Assembly (NCBI GenBank): GCA_903927345.1 | Contig: CAIYMO010000057.1 | Span: 55,846-119,845 of the forward strand | Length of the DNA stretch: 64,000 nucleotides | From: an uncultured Armatimonadota bacterium | GTDB taxonomy: Bacteria; Armatimonadota; Fimbriimonadia; Fimbriimonadales; Fimbriimonadaceae | Direction: 5' to 3' | Shown here: piece by piece, positions 36,909 through 45,568 of the stretch | Position numbering within the stretch: the stretch's first letter is position 1 | Layout of the letters: each line of letters opens with the position of its first letter | Made by a program: the position numbers and the translations under genes | Notes under the pieces: model-generated | What the model was told of the DNA's origin: nothing | The model's input: the letters and a program-made list of their open reading frames with translations, nothing else | Databases searched by the model: none

Positions 36909-38579
36909 ATGCAATACCGCTCGCTTGGGCACATGCTGCGCGAGGTTGCGCGGCAATACCCGGATCGACCCGCCCTGATGCTGCCGTCAGGAAAAGCGTT
37001 TGAAACCCTGACCTATAAGCAGGTCTGGGAACACGTCCAATCATTTGCCGCATCACTCAGCGGAATGGGACTTCAAAAGGGCGATCGACTCGTCATTCTC
37101 GGCGAGAACTGTAGCGAGTGGCTCTATGCCCACTACGCCGCCCAATCCCTCGGACTCGTAACCGTCCCGATCTACCCAACCCTCCCCGCGGATCAAGCGC
37201 AATATATTGCCCGGGACTGCGGAGCCAAGGTCGCCTTGTGTGCGTCCGCAGACCATGTCGCCAAACTGACGTCACTCGAAGGCCTCCGGGTCGAACAGCT
37301 CCGCGAGGCACTCCCCGCCGGTGCGCTCGATGAATCAGCTTGGAATGCCGCAATGGACTCTGCCGACCCCACCGAGGTGTGCATCTTCATCTACACCAGC
37401 GGCACAACCGGCCAGCCCAAGGGCGCAATGCTGACTCACGAGGCGTTCCTCACCGTCAACAAGCATGCCGCTCCGTATCTCGAGTTCGACGAAAAAACCG
37501 TTCTGTTCGACTTCCTGCCCCTCTCTCACGTCTTCGAGCAGATTGCGACCTGCCTCGTCTGGCACGGCGGCGGATGCATTGGAATGAACAAGAACCTTGC
37601 CTCCATGGCAAACGACTTCCAAGCGATCCAGCCAACGGCGATGGCCGCAGTCCCCCGCTTCCTCGAGGCGTTCATGGACCGTGTCATCGACAGCGTTAAG
37701 AAGCAGCCCCCGGTCCGGCAGAAGCTCTTCCACCTGTTTCTCTCCCAAGGCGTCAAAAAAGCCCAAGGTGGTTTCGCTCCACTCCATGGCTTACTCGACG
37801 GACTTGTTGGTGCAAAGATCCGCGAGCGCCTCGGCGGTCGACTCACGACGGTCATTTCCGGCGGAGCCGCGCTTCCTAAGCACGTCGCCGAGTTCTATTT
37901 AGCCGTCGGCGTAAACATCCTCCAGGGCTACGGCCTCACCGAAACCACCGGCGGATCCTGTGTAAACCACCGAACCCGAAACAAGTATTGGACGGTAGGC
38001 GAGCCCATCGGCGTCGAGATGAAGATCGCCGAAGATGGCGAGATCCTCTTCCGAGGTCCGACGGTCATGAAAGGCTACTACAACCTCCCCGAAGCCACCG
38101 CCGAAGCACTTGATGCCGACGGCTGGTTCCACACCGGCGACATCGGAGAGATGGAAGGAAAGTCCCTTAAAATCACTGACCGCAAAAAGGACATCCTCGT
38201 CCTTGGAAACGGCAAAAACGTCGCTCCCCTGCCGATCGAAAACCGAATCCGCGAGTCCCGCTTCGTCTCCGAAGTGGTGGTCCTCGGCGACGGAATGGAC
38301 TACTGCATCGCCCTCCTCCTCCCCAACAAAGAAGCCGTCCGCGCCGAGCTCGGTCTTGCCGAAGATGTTCTGATGGCAAACAATGACGCCGTCCGTGCGC
38401 TCTTCAAGAAGGAGCTCGACAAGGTGAACAAGCAGATCGCCCACTTCGAAATGGTCAAGAAATTCGCCGTCATCGACGACGTCTTCACAATCGATAACGG
38501 TTTCCTCACGCCGAAGCTCAGCATCAAGCGTAAGGTCGTCAAAGAGAAGTACGCGGACATCATCGCCAGCCTAGGTTAA
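36909..38579 (+). CDS. fadD: AMP-forming long-chain acyl-CoA synthetase
   Basis: A 556-residue adenylate-forming enzyme with the P-loop YTSGTTGQPKGAM, DFLPLSHVFEQ, the aromatic GYGLTETTGGS, GWFHTGDIGEM and TDRKKDILVLGNGKNVAP. The catalytic Lys lies near the C-terminus (FLTPKLSIKRKVV). It activates fatty acids to acyl-CoA through an acyl-AMP. The symbol is by class, because true fadD orthology cannot be read here. Confidence 0.92.
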   Translation: MQYRSLGHMLREVARQYPDRPALMLPSGKAFETLTYKQVWEHVQSFAASLSGMGLQKGDRLVILGENCSEWLYAHYAAQSLGLVTVPIYPTLPADQAQYIARDCGAKVALCASADHVAKLTSLEGLRVEQLREALPAGALDESAWNAAMDSADPTEVCIFIYTSGTTGQPKGAMLTHEAFLTVNKHAAPYLEFDEKTVLFDFLPLSHVFEQIATCLVWHGGGCIGMNKNLASMANDFQAIQPTAMAAVPRFLEAFMDRVIDSVKKQPPVRQKLFHLFLSQGVKKAQGGFAPLHGLLDGLVGAKIRERLGGRLTTVISGGAALPKHVAEFYLAVGVNILQGYGLTETTGGSCVNHRTRNKYWTVGEPIGVEMKIAEDGEILFRGPTVMKGYYNLPEATAEALDADGWFHTGDIGEMEGKSLKITDRKKDILVLGNGKNVAPLPIENRIRESRFVSEVVVLGDGMDYCIALLLPNKEAVRAELGLAEDVLMANNDAVRALFKKELDKVNKQIAHFEMVKKFAVIDDVFTIDNGFLTPKLSIKRKVVKEKYADIIASLG

Positions 38580-38638
38580 GCCCCTCTCGTGCATCAGTTA
38601 CCCCGAAGAACGATCCTCTTGGCGCGCTCCTGTCCGCC

Positions 38639-39241
38639 TTGGCGGGCTACGTCGACGCCATCGGGTTTATGAACCTGAAGGGCTACTTCGTCTCGTTCAT
38701 GAGCGGCAACTCGACGCGCCTTGGAATCTCCTTCGGTAGCACCGAAGTGAACCAAGTCGTTCAGGCAACCGGTCTGATCGGAGCCTTCCTCGCCGGAGTC
38801 ATCTCCGGCTCGCTCCTCGCCCACAGAGCCCGCCGACACCGAACAACGGTCATCCTCGCCTACGTCGCCACTCTGCTCTTCGCCGGAGGCCTCGGCTTCC
38901 TTGCCGAGCGACGATACTTTGGTGGGATCTGCCAGGTCCTCGCGATGGGTGCTCTCAACATGGTCTTCGCACGTAAGGGGGACGTTGCCATCGGACTCAC
39001 CTACGTCACCGGCGCCCTCGTAAAGACCGGAAAGCATATCGCTCGAGCGTTGATGGGCGGCCCCAAATGGGCGTTCGTGCCCTATCTAACGCTTTGGGCT
39101 GGTCTGGTCGGAGGAGCCACCGTCGGTGCCTCACTCTCTCGTCTCGGAGCACCACTTCTTCTCGCCTTCGGCGGAATCTATACCCTCGCGCTCATCCCCG
39201 TCGCGAACCGCAACGTCACTTTGCAACCGAAGGAAAATTGA
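38639..39241 (+). CDS. DUF1275 (YoaK-like) membrane protein, uncertain start
   Basis: A roughly 200-residue protein with six hydrophobic segments and the DUF1275 signature AGYVDAIGFMNLKGYFVSFMSGNSTRLG. The only usual start in frame is the TTG at 38639, which falls inside the first helix. The frame is open back to 38534 and codes for PLGALLSALAGYVDAIGF, as family members have. Translation may begin upstream at a non-standard codon (CTG at 38630), or the first helix is truncated. The 3' end overlaps the convergent phosphatase gene by 26 bases. Confidence 0.8.
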   Translation: MAGYVDAIGFMNLKGYFVSFMSGNSTRLGISFGSTEVNQVVQATGLIGAFLAGVISGSLLAHRARRHRTTVILAYVATLLFAGGLGFLAERRYFGGICQVLAMGALNMVFARKGDVAIGLTYVTGALVKTGKHIARALMGGPKWAFVPYLTLWAGLVGGATVGASLSRLGAPLLLAFGGIYTLALIPVANRNVTLQPKEN

Positions 39242-40244
39242 AGTCAAACTGAGCGGGACGGTGGTCGCTCGCGTTCGAGTCAATCACCACCGCTGACTCA
39301 GGCTTTAACCCCTTCACAAAGGCAAAATCAATCCGCTGATAAGGCAACTTCGGCAACAACGACATTCCACAGCCTCCGCCAACCGCCGCGAACGAGTCTG
39401 TCATCTCCTGCCGAAAACGAGTCGGCACCTCCGTGTATGGCGGGCCGTTAAAGTCACCCGCAACTATGACCGGCTCCTTCGACAAGCGAACACGTGCCAA
39501 AACCATCTCTGCCTGACTCCGGCGATCTACCACCACTTTGCTCAGAGTTGGCTTCCACTCCGACAAATCCGGCGGCCATCCCGCGATCCAGCTCGGCTCC
39601 AAGTGCACACTGATCACCCGGACATCGCCCTCAGGCGTCGAAATCACAACCTCTGGAAATGTCTTCTTGCCCCACTTGGTCGGAACATCGATCACATGCT
39701 CTAGCCGAAGCGGATATCGACTCAAAATCCCATTAAACGACTCTTGGACGAAGTATTTATAACCCAGCCGCCGGGCAAGCACCCGCGTTGAACTTTCGAT
39801 CTCCTTCGGGTCTACCGCGCTCTCCTGAAGGCAAACAATATCTGGCGAACTCTCGGCCAAAACCTTTCGGACCCCGGCGATATCGATCCAACCATGAGCC
39901 ACGTTGTAACTCACGACCCGCAAGTCTTCTTTCCTTGATGGCGGCATCGGAATCCGAATGATCGGATCAGCAAATATCAGCCAATTAGCGGAAAGGATCA
40001 GTAGCGCGTAGGGAAGGAATCTTCGCTTAAAAAGCCCAACGACGACCAGAAACACCCCGAGAGGCACAAAGAAGAGAATCCCGTTGTGAACCATCTCATA
40101 CGTAAACCAGTTCATCTCCGAGCGCGGACCGAACCAAAAACGAATGATGAGCACACCAGCGAGGTAGCCCGCAAGCCAAATCAAACCGCACCACTTCTTC
40201 ACGAGGGATTTCAACCGAACTGAACCCCCAAAGGTTCCGCTCAA
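39216..40244 (-). CDS. Membrane-anchored endonuclease/exonuclease/phosphatase family protein
   Basis: A 342-residue protein with three N-terminal membrane helices (about 15-95). An EEP domain with the conserved catalytic set follows: VVSYNVAHGW, DIVCLQES, VAGDFNGPP and SNASDHRPAQ. The family includes phosphodiesterases acting on nucleic acid, lipid or phosphosugars; the substrate is unknown. I choose the TTG at 40244, which overlaps the upstream stop as TTGA. The longer frame runs inside the neighbouring gene. A GTG at residue 18 is an alternative. Confidence 0.82.
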   Translation of the reverse strand: MSGTFGGSVRLKSLVKKWCGLIWLAGYLAGVLIIRFWFGPRSEMNWFTYEMVHNGILFFVPLGVFLVVVGLFKRRFLPYALLILSANWLIFADPIIRIPMPPSRKEDLRVVSYNVAHGWIDIAGVRKVLAESSPDIVCLQESAVDPKEIESSTRVLARRLGYKYFVQESFNGILSRYPLRLEHVIDVPTKWGKKTFPEVVISTPEGDVRVISVHLEPSWIAGWPPDLSEWKPTLSKVVVDRRSQAEMVLARVRLSKEPVIVAGDFNGPPYTEVPTRFRQEMTDSFAAVGGGCGMSLLPKLPYQRIDFAFVKGLKPESAVVIDSNASDHRPAQFDFNFPSVAK

Positions 40245-40606
40245 ACCCAGGTCGAAGCCCGGCGGAAGATCTTGTAGGTCACCGGTCGACGAACGTTTGC
40301 AAACACAAAGTCTGGCCAACCTGCCATGAAGTCCAAGTCGTAGTCGTCCGGTGCCGAAATCAGCACCAAAGGCACTCCCGATGCGGTCGGGTGATCCATC
40401 TTCGCCATTGCAAACTTCTCGTAGCCTGCAATCTTGTGTGGCTCCTCGAGCGTAGCGAGAAGATCAACAAAAAACAGGTCCGCCCCCGCAACCTTTTCAA
40501 GAGCCTCTTCCCAATCTGTATAGTGCTCAAAGGTGTCGGTCGGGTGGAACCCTTCTCGAGCCTCATTGGCCATGTCCTCATCCTTTGTGAGCAATACAAA
40601 TCGCAT
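40241..40606 (-). CDS. Receiver-like hypothetical protein
   Basis: A 121-residue alpha/beta protein whose strand order (MRFVLLTKDED, ADLFFVDLLAT, VPLVLISAPDD, DFVFANVRRPV) resembles a response-regulator receiver. There is an Asp after the third strand but no clear conserved Lys. It may be a pseudo-receiver. It is coupled to the EEP gene (TTGA overlap). Start ATG at 40606; a TTG two codons earlier is possible. Confidence 0.7.
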   Translation of the reverse strand: MRFVLLTKDEDMANEAREGFHPTDTFEHYTDWEEALEKVAGADLFFVDLLATLEEPHKIAGYEKFAMAKMDHPTASGVPLVLISAPDDYDLDFMAGWPDFVFANVRRPVTYKIFRRASTWV

Positions 40607-40715
40607 CTCCAACGATCATACATCAATTAAATTTTCTGTGCAAGTTCGGGGAAATGGATGAAATATCAATATCATATCATTGAACTGTGATATATTATGG
40701 AAAGGACTTACTGGC

Positions 40716-41300
40716 ATGTTAAAGCAGAGCGAAGAGACAATTAACCGGAGCGCAATCGACGCAGAGAAGTTCCAGGCAATGATGGGCGAAACCCGTCGCC
40801 GGGCGTACTCGATGGCGATCCAGCTCACTCGCAATGCGACCGACGCCGAAGACCTCGTTCAGGAAACCTATGTGAAGGCCTGGAGAGGGTTCGACTCATA
40901 CGCTCCAGATCGCTCGTTCCTCAACTGGCTTCTGCGAATCATGCAGCGCGCCTATCTCGACTCTCGCCGCCGGGAAAACCCTGTCCGCAAAGCCGAGTCC
41001 CTCAACGCTTTAATCACCCCCCACGACCGAGACTCCCAAGAGCTCCAAGTCGCCGACGATCGTATCACGCCAGACGAAGAGCTTCTTCGCGAAGAGTATA
41101 AAGAGCAACTCAACAAGTCGCTCGATCAGCTTCCCGATGTCTACAGCACTGCTCTGCGAATGTGCGACCTTGAGGGACTCAGCTACTCCGAAATCGCTGA
41201 TCACCAAAACACAACCATCGGAACCGTCCGATCACGAATCCACCGCGGCCGAAGGCTTCTCAAAGAAGCAATTGTTCGAGGCGGATACCAGTTCCGGTAA
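40716..41300 (+). CDS. ECF-type RNA polymerase sigma factor
   Basis: A 194-residue sigma-70 family protein with region 2 (RRRAYSMAIQLTRNATDAEDLVQETYVKAWRGF...SFLNWLLRIMQRAYLDSRR) and region 4 (LPDVYSTALRMCDLEGLSYSEIADHQNTTIGTVRSRIHRGRRLL). AAAGGA lies about nine bases before the ATG at 40716. The AT-rich upstream region contains ATATCA...TGATAT arms that might be regulatory. No anti-sigma gene is adjacent; the nearest zf-HC2 gene is at 28.9 kb. Confidence 0.93.
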   Translation: MLKQSEETINRSAIDAEKFQAMMGETRRRAYSMAIQLTRNATDAEDLVQETYVKAWRGFDSYAPDRSFLNWLLRIMQRAYLDSRRRENPVRKAESLNALITPHDRDSQELQVADDRITPDEELLREEYKEQLNKSLDQLPDVYSTALRMCDLEGLSYSEIADHQNTTIGTVRSRIHRGRRLLKEAIVRGGYQFR

Positions 41301-41309
41301 AGTTTCCTC

Positions 41310-41510
41310 ATGGATGTGCCAATCATCTACTTGATGAATGGCATTTCTGGTGCATCGAGCGCAAGCAGCGCAATCTCGGCGAAATCCTCGACCGAGAGCC
41401 AGGTCGCGATCGCGATGCTGAGAAAAACCCTCGATGCCCAAAAGACTCAAGGCGCCGAACTCCTCAAGTTGCTTGAAGGTAAGGGTCAGATCATCGACAT
41501 CCGCGCCTAA
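41310..41510 (+). CDS. YjfB-family putative motility protein
   Basis: A 66-residue protein whose second half (SQVAIAMLRKTLDAQKTQGAELLKLL) matches the YjfB motility family (PF14070-type), preceded by the usual MD-hydrophobic start. In Bacillus the gene is in the sigma-D motility regulon. It lies nine bases after the sigma factor gene. Confidence 0.82.
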   Translation: MDVPIIYLMNGISGASSASSAISAKSSTESQVAIAMLRKTLDAQKTQGAELLKLLEGKGQIIDIRA

Positions 41511-41554
41511 GTACCGGGAACCGAAAGGTCTCGTCGGCGGTACACTTAAAGGTG

Positions 41555-41818
41555 ATGAGCGAGAAGCCGAAAGTAGCCAACCGCCCAGGAAAGAATTCGT
41601 GGGTCAAAAACACCTATTTCTGGATCGCAGTGGTCCTCTTCTTCCTCGGGGTACTCGGGCTGGTCAAAGGCGATAAAACAATTCGCGACCCAGGGCAAAT
41701 CCACGAGAGCAATCTTTGGATGATCTATCTGGCCGCAAGCGTAGTGATGCTCATCAACGGCGTGATCTCGCACCGGGCGTACCTAGCTCAGTGGGACGAT
41801 CTTGAGGAAAATAACTAA
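41555..41818 (+). CDS. Two-helix membrane protein
   Basis: An 87-residue protein with a basic N-terminus and two membrane helices (TYFWIAVVLFFLGVLGLV; LWMIYLAASVVMLINGVI) forming a helical hairpin. ATG at 41555; a GTG directly before it is possible. No family is recognised. It is followed six bases later by the zinc-ribbon gene. Confidence 0.75.
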   Translation: MSEKPKVANRPGKNSWVKNTYFWIAVVLFFLGVLGLVKGDKTIRDPGQIHESNLWMIYLAASVVMLINGVISHRAYLAQWDDLEENN

Positions 41819-41824
41819 AAACTT

Positions 41825-42028
41825 ATGGTTTCGTGCGCATGTGGAAAGCCGATTGACAAGGTGCCAAATTGGCTCCAGTCGGCAAAGGTTGAATTCGTTT
41901 GCAACAACTGTCCTAACCGACAGACTAAGAACATTGCATTTGTCTCGCTCGAAGCAGGCGTGAAGGATGCAGGCACCCAAATCGAGGGTGAACCAGAACT
42001 CGGCGAACTGGAAGAAGACGAAGATTAA
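41825..42028 (+). CDS. Small zinc-ribbon protein
   Basis: A 67-residue protein with four Cys in CACGK...CNNC arrangement and an acidic C-terminal tail (GELEEDED). It is likely a cytosolic zinc ribbon. It runs close after the two-helix membrane gene, suggesting one transcript. Confidence 0.72.
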   Translation: MVSCACGKPIDKVPNWLQSAKVEFVCNNCPNRQTKNIAFVSLEAGVKDAGTQIEGEPELGELEEDED

Positions 42029-42041
42029 AAGGCGTTAGCCT

Positions 42042-42290
42042 CTAAGCGACCCGAACAACGGCTCTCGGCTTGGCGATGTTAATCATCACCTGACCGGGGG
42101 CTTTTTCATTTCCTAGCCCAAGCTTGCAAAGCGCGATCAGCGCACGCTCCGTCACCGGAGTCCCCTCAAGGAAGGTGACCTGAGCCGTCAAAACGCCATT
42201 GTCAAACCAGGCACTCGCATCCAAAATGCCCTCCTGATCCAACAAAAACACCTCGACTTCTTTTGGGTTAACCAACTGCACCGTATTCAT
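42042..42290 (-). CDS. Hypothetical protein, 82 aa
   Basis: A soluble alpha/beta protein with natural composition (KEVEVFLLDQEGILDASAWFDNG; ERALIALCKLGLG). No family is recognised. It lies 58 bases downstream of rnj on the same strand as the start is read. Confidence 0.65.
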   Translation of the reverse strand: MNTVQLVNPKEVEVFLLDQEGILDASAWFDNGVLTAQVTFLEGTPVTERALIALCKLGLGNEKAPGQVMINIAKPRAVVRVA

Positions 42291-42348
42291 ACGGTAATCA
42301 TTGGCTGCATTTACCCACAGAAAGAGAGGTGTTCTTGTGGAAATTAGC

Positions 42349-43995
42349 TCAAACCTCGATAACGCTCGGAACGATCAGCGGCCGCAGTTGAGCCCGCTTC
42401 ACAATCGTCTTCCGCACAATCTCGGTCACCGCCTGCTTCACCTTATTCAGGTCCTTCAGATCGTTCGGAGTGAGCGATGCCAGCATGTCCACCATGATGT
42501 CGTGCGTTGCCTCAAGAATCCCCTCAGGACCATGGAAGCCTTTCGCATGTAGCGAAGGATCTCCAACGATCTCACCGTGGGTCGAATCAACCGCAATCGA
42601 AACAATCACAAGTCCATCATTCGCCAGGTTGTAACGATCCCGAAGAACCGACTCGGTAACTCCCGGCGTGCCCGAGTTATCAACCAAAACGCGCCCGGTA
42701 GGAATCTCGTCGCCCAAGTAGGCCCTTGTCTCGTCAATCACCAACGGTACTCCGCTGGTCAACGTAAACCGGCGATGATCGGGATATCCCATGTCGCTCG
42801 CAATCTTGTTGTAAACGTACTGGTGGCGAGGCTCACCGTGGACCGGTGCAACATAGAACGGCTGAGTCAGATTGATCATCATCTTCAGCTCTTCCTGATA
42901 AGCGTGCCCCGAAACGTGGATCGGACGAGCAGCTTCGTAAACCACCTGACAACCCTGCAAGAACAAGCGGTTGATCGTTCGCCAAATCGCACCCTCGTTA
43001 CCCGGAATCGGACGCGCCGAGTAAATCAGCGTATCGCCCTCTTTCACCTGCATTCGGCCATACTCCGCTTTGCTCATCTTCACCAAGGCGCTCATCGGCT
43101 CGCCCTGCGATCCGGTGGTCAACAGCACAACCTGGTGATCCGGCAATCCGCGAACATCATCCAGCGGCAACAGCGTCCCGTTTGGAATCTTCACGTACCC
43201 AAGCCGCATACAGATATCCAGGTTCCGCTCCATGCTCCGACCAACCACGCCAACCTTTCGGCCCGTCTCTTTGGCAATTTGGAACACCTGCTGCATTCGG
43301 TGAATGTTGCTCGCAAACGTGGTCAGCAAAACGCGACCCTTCGCTTCGTCAAAGACCTTCCGAAGCCCTTCGGTCACAATCGACTCGCTTGGCCCCCAAC
43401 CCGGACGCTCAACGTTAGTCGAGTCCGAAAGCAGAACAACAACGCCCTCTGCTCCAATCTCGCTCAACCGCTTCATGTCCGAAAGCTTTCCGTCCACCGG
43501 CGTAAAGTCAAATTTGAAGTCGCCCGTGAACAGGACGTATCCGTGAACGGTCTTAATCGCCATCGCGCAGTTCTCTGGAATCGAGTGCGTCACCCGAATC
43601 GGCTCGACCGAAAGCCCACCGGCTTCAATCACTTCGCCTGGCTTAAAAATGCGGTAATCAACCTTAACGTTCGGACACCGCTCGTCCAACTTGTGCCGAA
43701 TCAAAGCGTGGGTGAACTCCGAACAGTGAATCGGAACGTTCAGCTGCTTCAGAAGATAAGGAAGAGCCCCAATGTGGTCCTCGTGAGCGTGGGTCAAAAA
43801 GATGCCCCGAACCTTCTCCTTGTTCTGAATCAAGTAAGTGAAATCAGGAACGATAATATCAATCCCCAACATCTCTTCGTTAGGGAACGACAACCCGCAG
43901 TCAATGACCACGATATCGTCGCCTTGCTCAACAACGGCGCAGTTCTTACCAATCTCTCCGACGCCGCCAAGTGCAACGATTTTTACTGAATCCAC
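42349..43995 (-). CDS. rnj: Ribonuclease J
   Basis: A 548-residue metallo-beta-lactamase/beta-CASP RNase with GGVGEIGKNC, the zinc motif HAHEDHIGALPYLL, IPENCAMAI, TGDFKFD, LLSDSTNVERPG and the beta-CASP motif C SGHAYQEEL. The C-terminal domain ends in REIVRKT-like helices. It has 5'-3' exonuclease and endonuclease activity on RNA. Start GTG at 43995. It complements RNase Y and YmdB in this window, giving a Bacillus-like RNA decay set. Confidence 0.96.
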   Translation of the reverse strand: MDSVKIVALGGVGEIGKNCAVVEQGDDIVVIDCGLSFPNEEMLGIDIIVPDFTYLIQNKEKVRGIFLTHAHEDHIGALPYLLKQLNVPIHCSEFTHALIRHKLDERCPNVKVDYRIFKPGEVIEAGGLSVEPIRVTHSIPENCAMAIKTVHGYVLFTGDFKFDFTPVDGKLSDMKRLSEIGAEGVVVLLSDSTNVERPGWGPSESIVTEGLRKVFDEAKGRVLLTTFASNIHRMQQVFQIAKETGRKVGVVGRSMERNLDICMRLGYVKIPNGTLLPLDDVRGLPDHQVVLLTTGSQGEPMSALVKMSKAEYGRMQVKEGDTLIYSARPIPGNEGAIWRTINRLFLQGCQVVYEAARPIHVSGHAYQEELKMMINLTQPFYVAPVHGEPRHQYVYNKIASDMGYPDHRRFTLTSGVPLVIDETRAYLGDEIPTGRVLVDNSGTPGVTESVLRDRYNLANDGLVIVSIAVDSTHGEIVGDPSLHAKGFHGPEGILEATHDIMVDMLASLTPNDLKDLNKVKQAVTEIVRKTIVKRAQLRPLIVPSVIEV

Positions 43996-44062
43996 CGCAC
44001 CAGGGTACCTGTTGGTGGGTTTCTAGGTTCCATGCAGCTACGCAGACTGGCAATAAGCAGGG

Positions 44063-44099
44063 GCGAACCCAAAATCTACTCAGATCTTTGAAGGTTCGC
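44063..44099. repeat. Inverted repeat upstream of rnj
   Basis: GCGAACC (44063-44069) and GGTTCGC (44093-44099) are separated by 23 bases, about 70 bases upstream of the rnj start. Possibly an operator or leader hairpin. Confidence 0.4.
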
Positions 44100-44222
44100 G
44101 CTGAAAATGATTTGGGGACTTTATTGTGATATCATCTTTTTATCGAAGCGGCTCCGAACGATTGATTCAAGAGATCGATTTCAACGGTAGCGATGCCCGC
44201 TTGCGAAGGGTTAAGTAGCGAC

Positions 44223-44816
44223 ATGATCACAGCTGCACTTTTCAGTCTTCAAATCGCCTCTGACGGTGTGGCGGAAGTCAAATTTCCCTTGAACCGGGTT
44301 GTGGCCCAAGCATTGGTGATCAAACCGGGTAGCGGGCGAACGGCGGAGTTGAAGTTCACATCGATGCTGACTGATGTCAGGCAGATAAAGGCCATGTTCG
44401 CAAAGTGCAAGGTTAGATCTGATCGTTCCGGTAGCTACGCGGGTGCCAAGTTGATCCAGGAAGGACAGTATTTCACGTTTCACTTGCCGCTTGGAGGCAA
44501 TGATCAACCGCTCTCGCGGCAGGATTTCAGCCGAGCAGTCGGCGGATGCGCCATCCGAAGCATCGAGTTCTTGCCGGGCTGGATGAACATAACGGTAGAC
44601 CAGTGGCAATCTCCAGAAACGCTTCGAGCAGCCTTTCCTGGTCAAAGTTTTTTGCAGTCTGAGAGTGCAGAAGCAATTGCAAGCAAGAGGGCGGGGAACT
44701 TAGATCGCGATGGGATCCGGTTCCTGATCAGCTCAAGTTCAAGTGGGGTGAGTGACTCGGCAACGGGTCGCCTCTCCTTTGTCATGCTATCAACAAATCA
44801 AAAGTCGCAGAAGTGA
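44223..44816 (+). CDS. Hypothetical protein, about 197 aa
   Basis: A beta-rich protein possibly with a short signal-like N-terminus (MITAALFSLQIA). An ATG ten codons upstream (44193) is an equal alternative; neither has a good ribosome site. Segments such as VKFPLNRVVAQALVIKPGSGRTAELKF look like a small beta domain. No family is recognised. The GATATCATC region at about 44130 probably includes its promoter. Confidence 0.62.
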   Translation: MITAALFSLQIASDGVAEVKFPLNRVVAQALVIKPGSGRTAELKFTSMLTDVRQIKAMFAKCKVRSDRSGSYAGAKLIQEGQYFTFHLPLGGNDQPLSRQDFSRAVGGCAIRSIEFLPGWMNITVDQWQSPETLRAAFPGQSFLQSESAEAIASKRAGNLDRDGIRFLISSSSSGVSDSATGRLSFVMLSTNQKSQK

Positions 44817-44901
44817 TTTATGTGCAGTAGGCTTGGGAGAGTCGCGAAATCCGAAGTGTCGCTCATGGCTAAACCTCTTCAAGAGGAGTACAACGAGAAG
44901 A

Positions 44902-45306
44902 GTGATATCTGACATTGCGATGGCAATTGCCATCTATCTGCCGTGGATCATGCTACGGGTTCTTTCTCCGCATCGCCGCTCAACCTGGATGGCGATAGGA
45001 ATTTGCGCAACGATTGCTCATCGACTTCTGATTGTTGCGCTAGTTTTGTGGGAGGCATTCAATTGGAGGAACGGGCGCCCTACCGCGATTCTAAAAGACT
45101 TACTTCAAGAAGACATGGGCTATGTTCTGTACCTACCGATTCTAATTCTAGAAGGCCTGTTGGCAGGCGCCCAAATATGGAGAGAGGTCAAAGCCAAGAC
45201 GTACGTTCTGCCCACTGCTTCACAAGTCACGGTTCTCGCCTTCCCCGATCTTGCGGTGTTTGCATCACTCGGGTACTTCGTCTACACTTGTCACGCGCTT
45301 AGTTAA
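44902..45306 (+). CDS. Four-helix membrane protein
   Basis: About 134 residues with four hydrophobic segments (ISDIAMAIAIYLPWIMLRVL, WMAIGICATIAHRLLIVALVL, YVLYLPILILEGLLAGA, LAFPDLAVFASLGYFVY). The start is uncertain: GTG 44902 with purine-rich sequence before it, or TTG 44833. No family is recognised. Confidence 0.6.
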   Translation: MISDIAMAIAIYLPWIMLRVLSPHRRSTWMAIGICATIAHRLLIVALVLWEAFNWRNGRPTAILKDLLQEDMGYVLYLPILILEGLLAGAQIWREVKAKTYVLPTASQVTVLAFPDLAVFASLGYFVYTCHALS

Positions 45307-45444
45307 GGGGAAGACTTGTTCGTACACTCTCCGTACATGGTTGACAAACCCCAAACTTCGTCGCCGAGACAGTAGAGATGCCGAATCGAGAGTAATGAGT
45401 CCGGGACCGACTTCCGCCAAGCTCTTCACGCACCGGCGAAAACA

Positions 45445-45504
45445 GGTTCAACGGTCTCCGCCATGTTCGCTAAACTGAGGGCGAACCGGGAGACACGTTG
45501 AACC
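45445..45504. other. Nested long hairpin (structured RNA or terminator)
   Basis: The outer arms 45445-45459 and 45489-45504 pair over 15 bp with one bulged A. Inside, 45465-45470 pairs with 45481-45486 (GTTCGC/GCGAAC) around a ten-base loop. No T-run follows. It sits in a 252-base gap between convergent genes. A second imperfect hairpin (45519-45540) follows. Confidence 0.7.
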
Positions 45505-45552
45505 TTAACTAGCCAATACCGCCAACCCACATGTTGACGGCGAAAACAGCCA

Positions 45553-45568
45553 TAAAGCCTAGGCTTTA
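45553..45568. repeat. Perfect 16-bp palindrome over the PEP-CTERM stop codon
   Basis: TAAAGCC-TA-GGCTTTA spans the last codons and stop of the PEP-CTERM gene. It could be part of its terminator. Confidence 0.5.

Noticed and set aside
42577..43989. A 470-codon + strand frame inside rnj
   Set aside because: Antisense shadow of a well-conserved RNase J gene with unnatural Asn/His/Arg composition.
44865..44912. 15-codon peptide MAKPLQEEYNEKSDI before the four-helix membrane gene
   Set aside because: Possible leader peptide, but too short to support without conservation.
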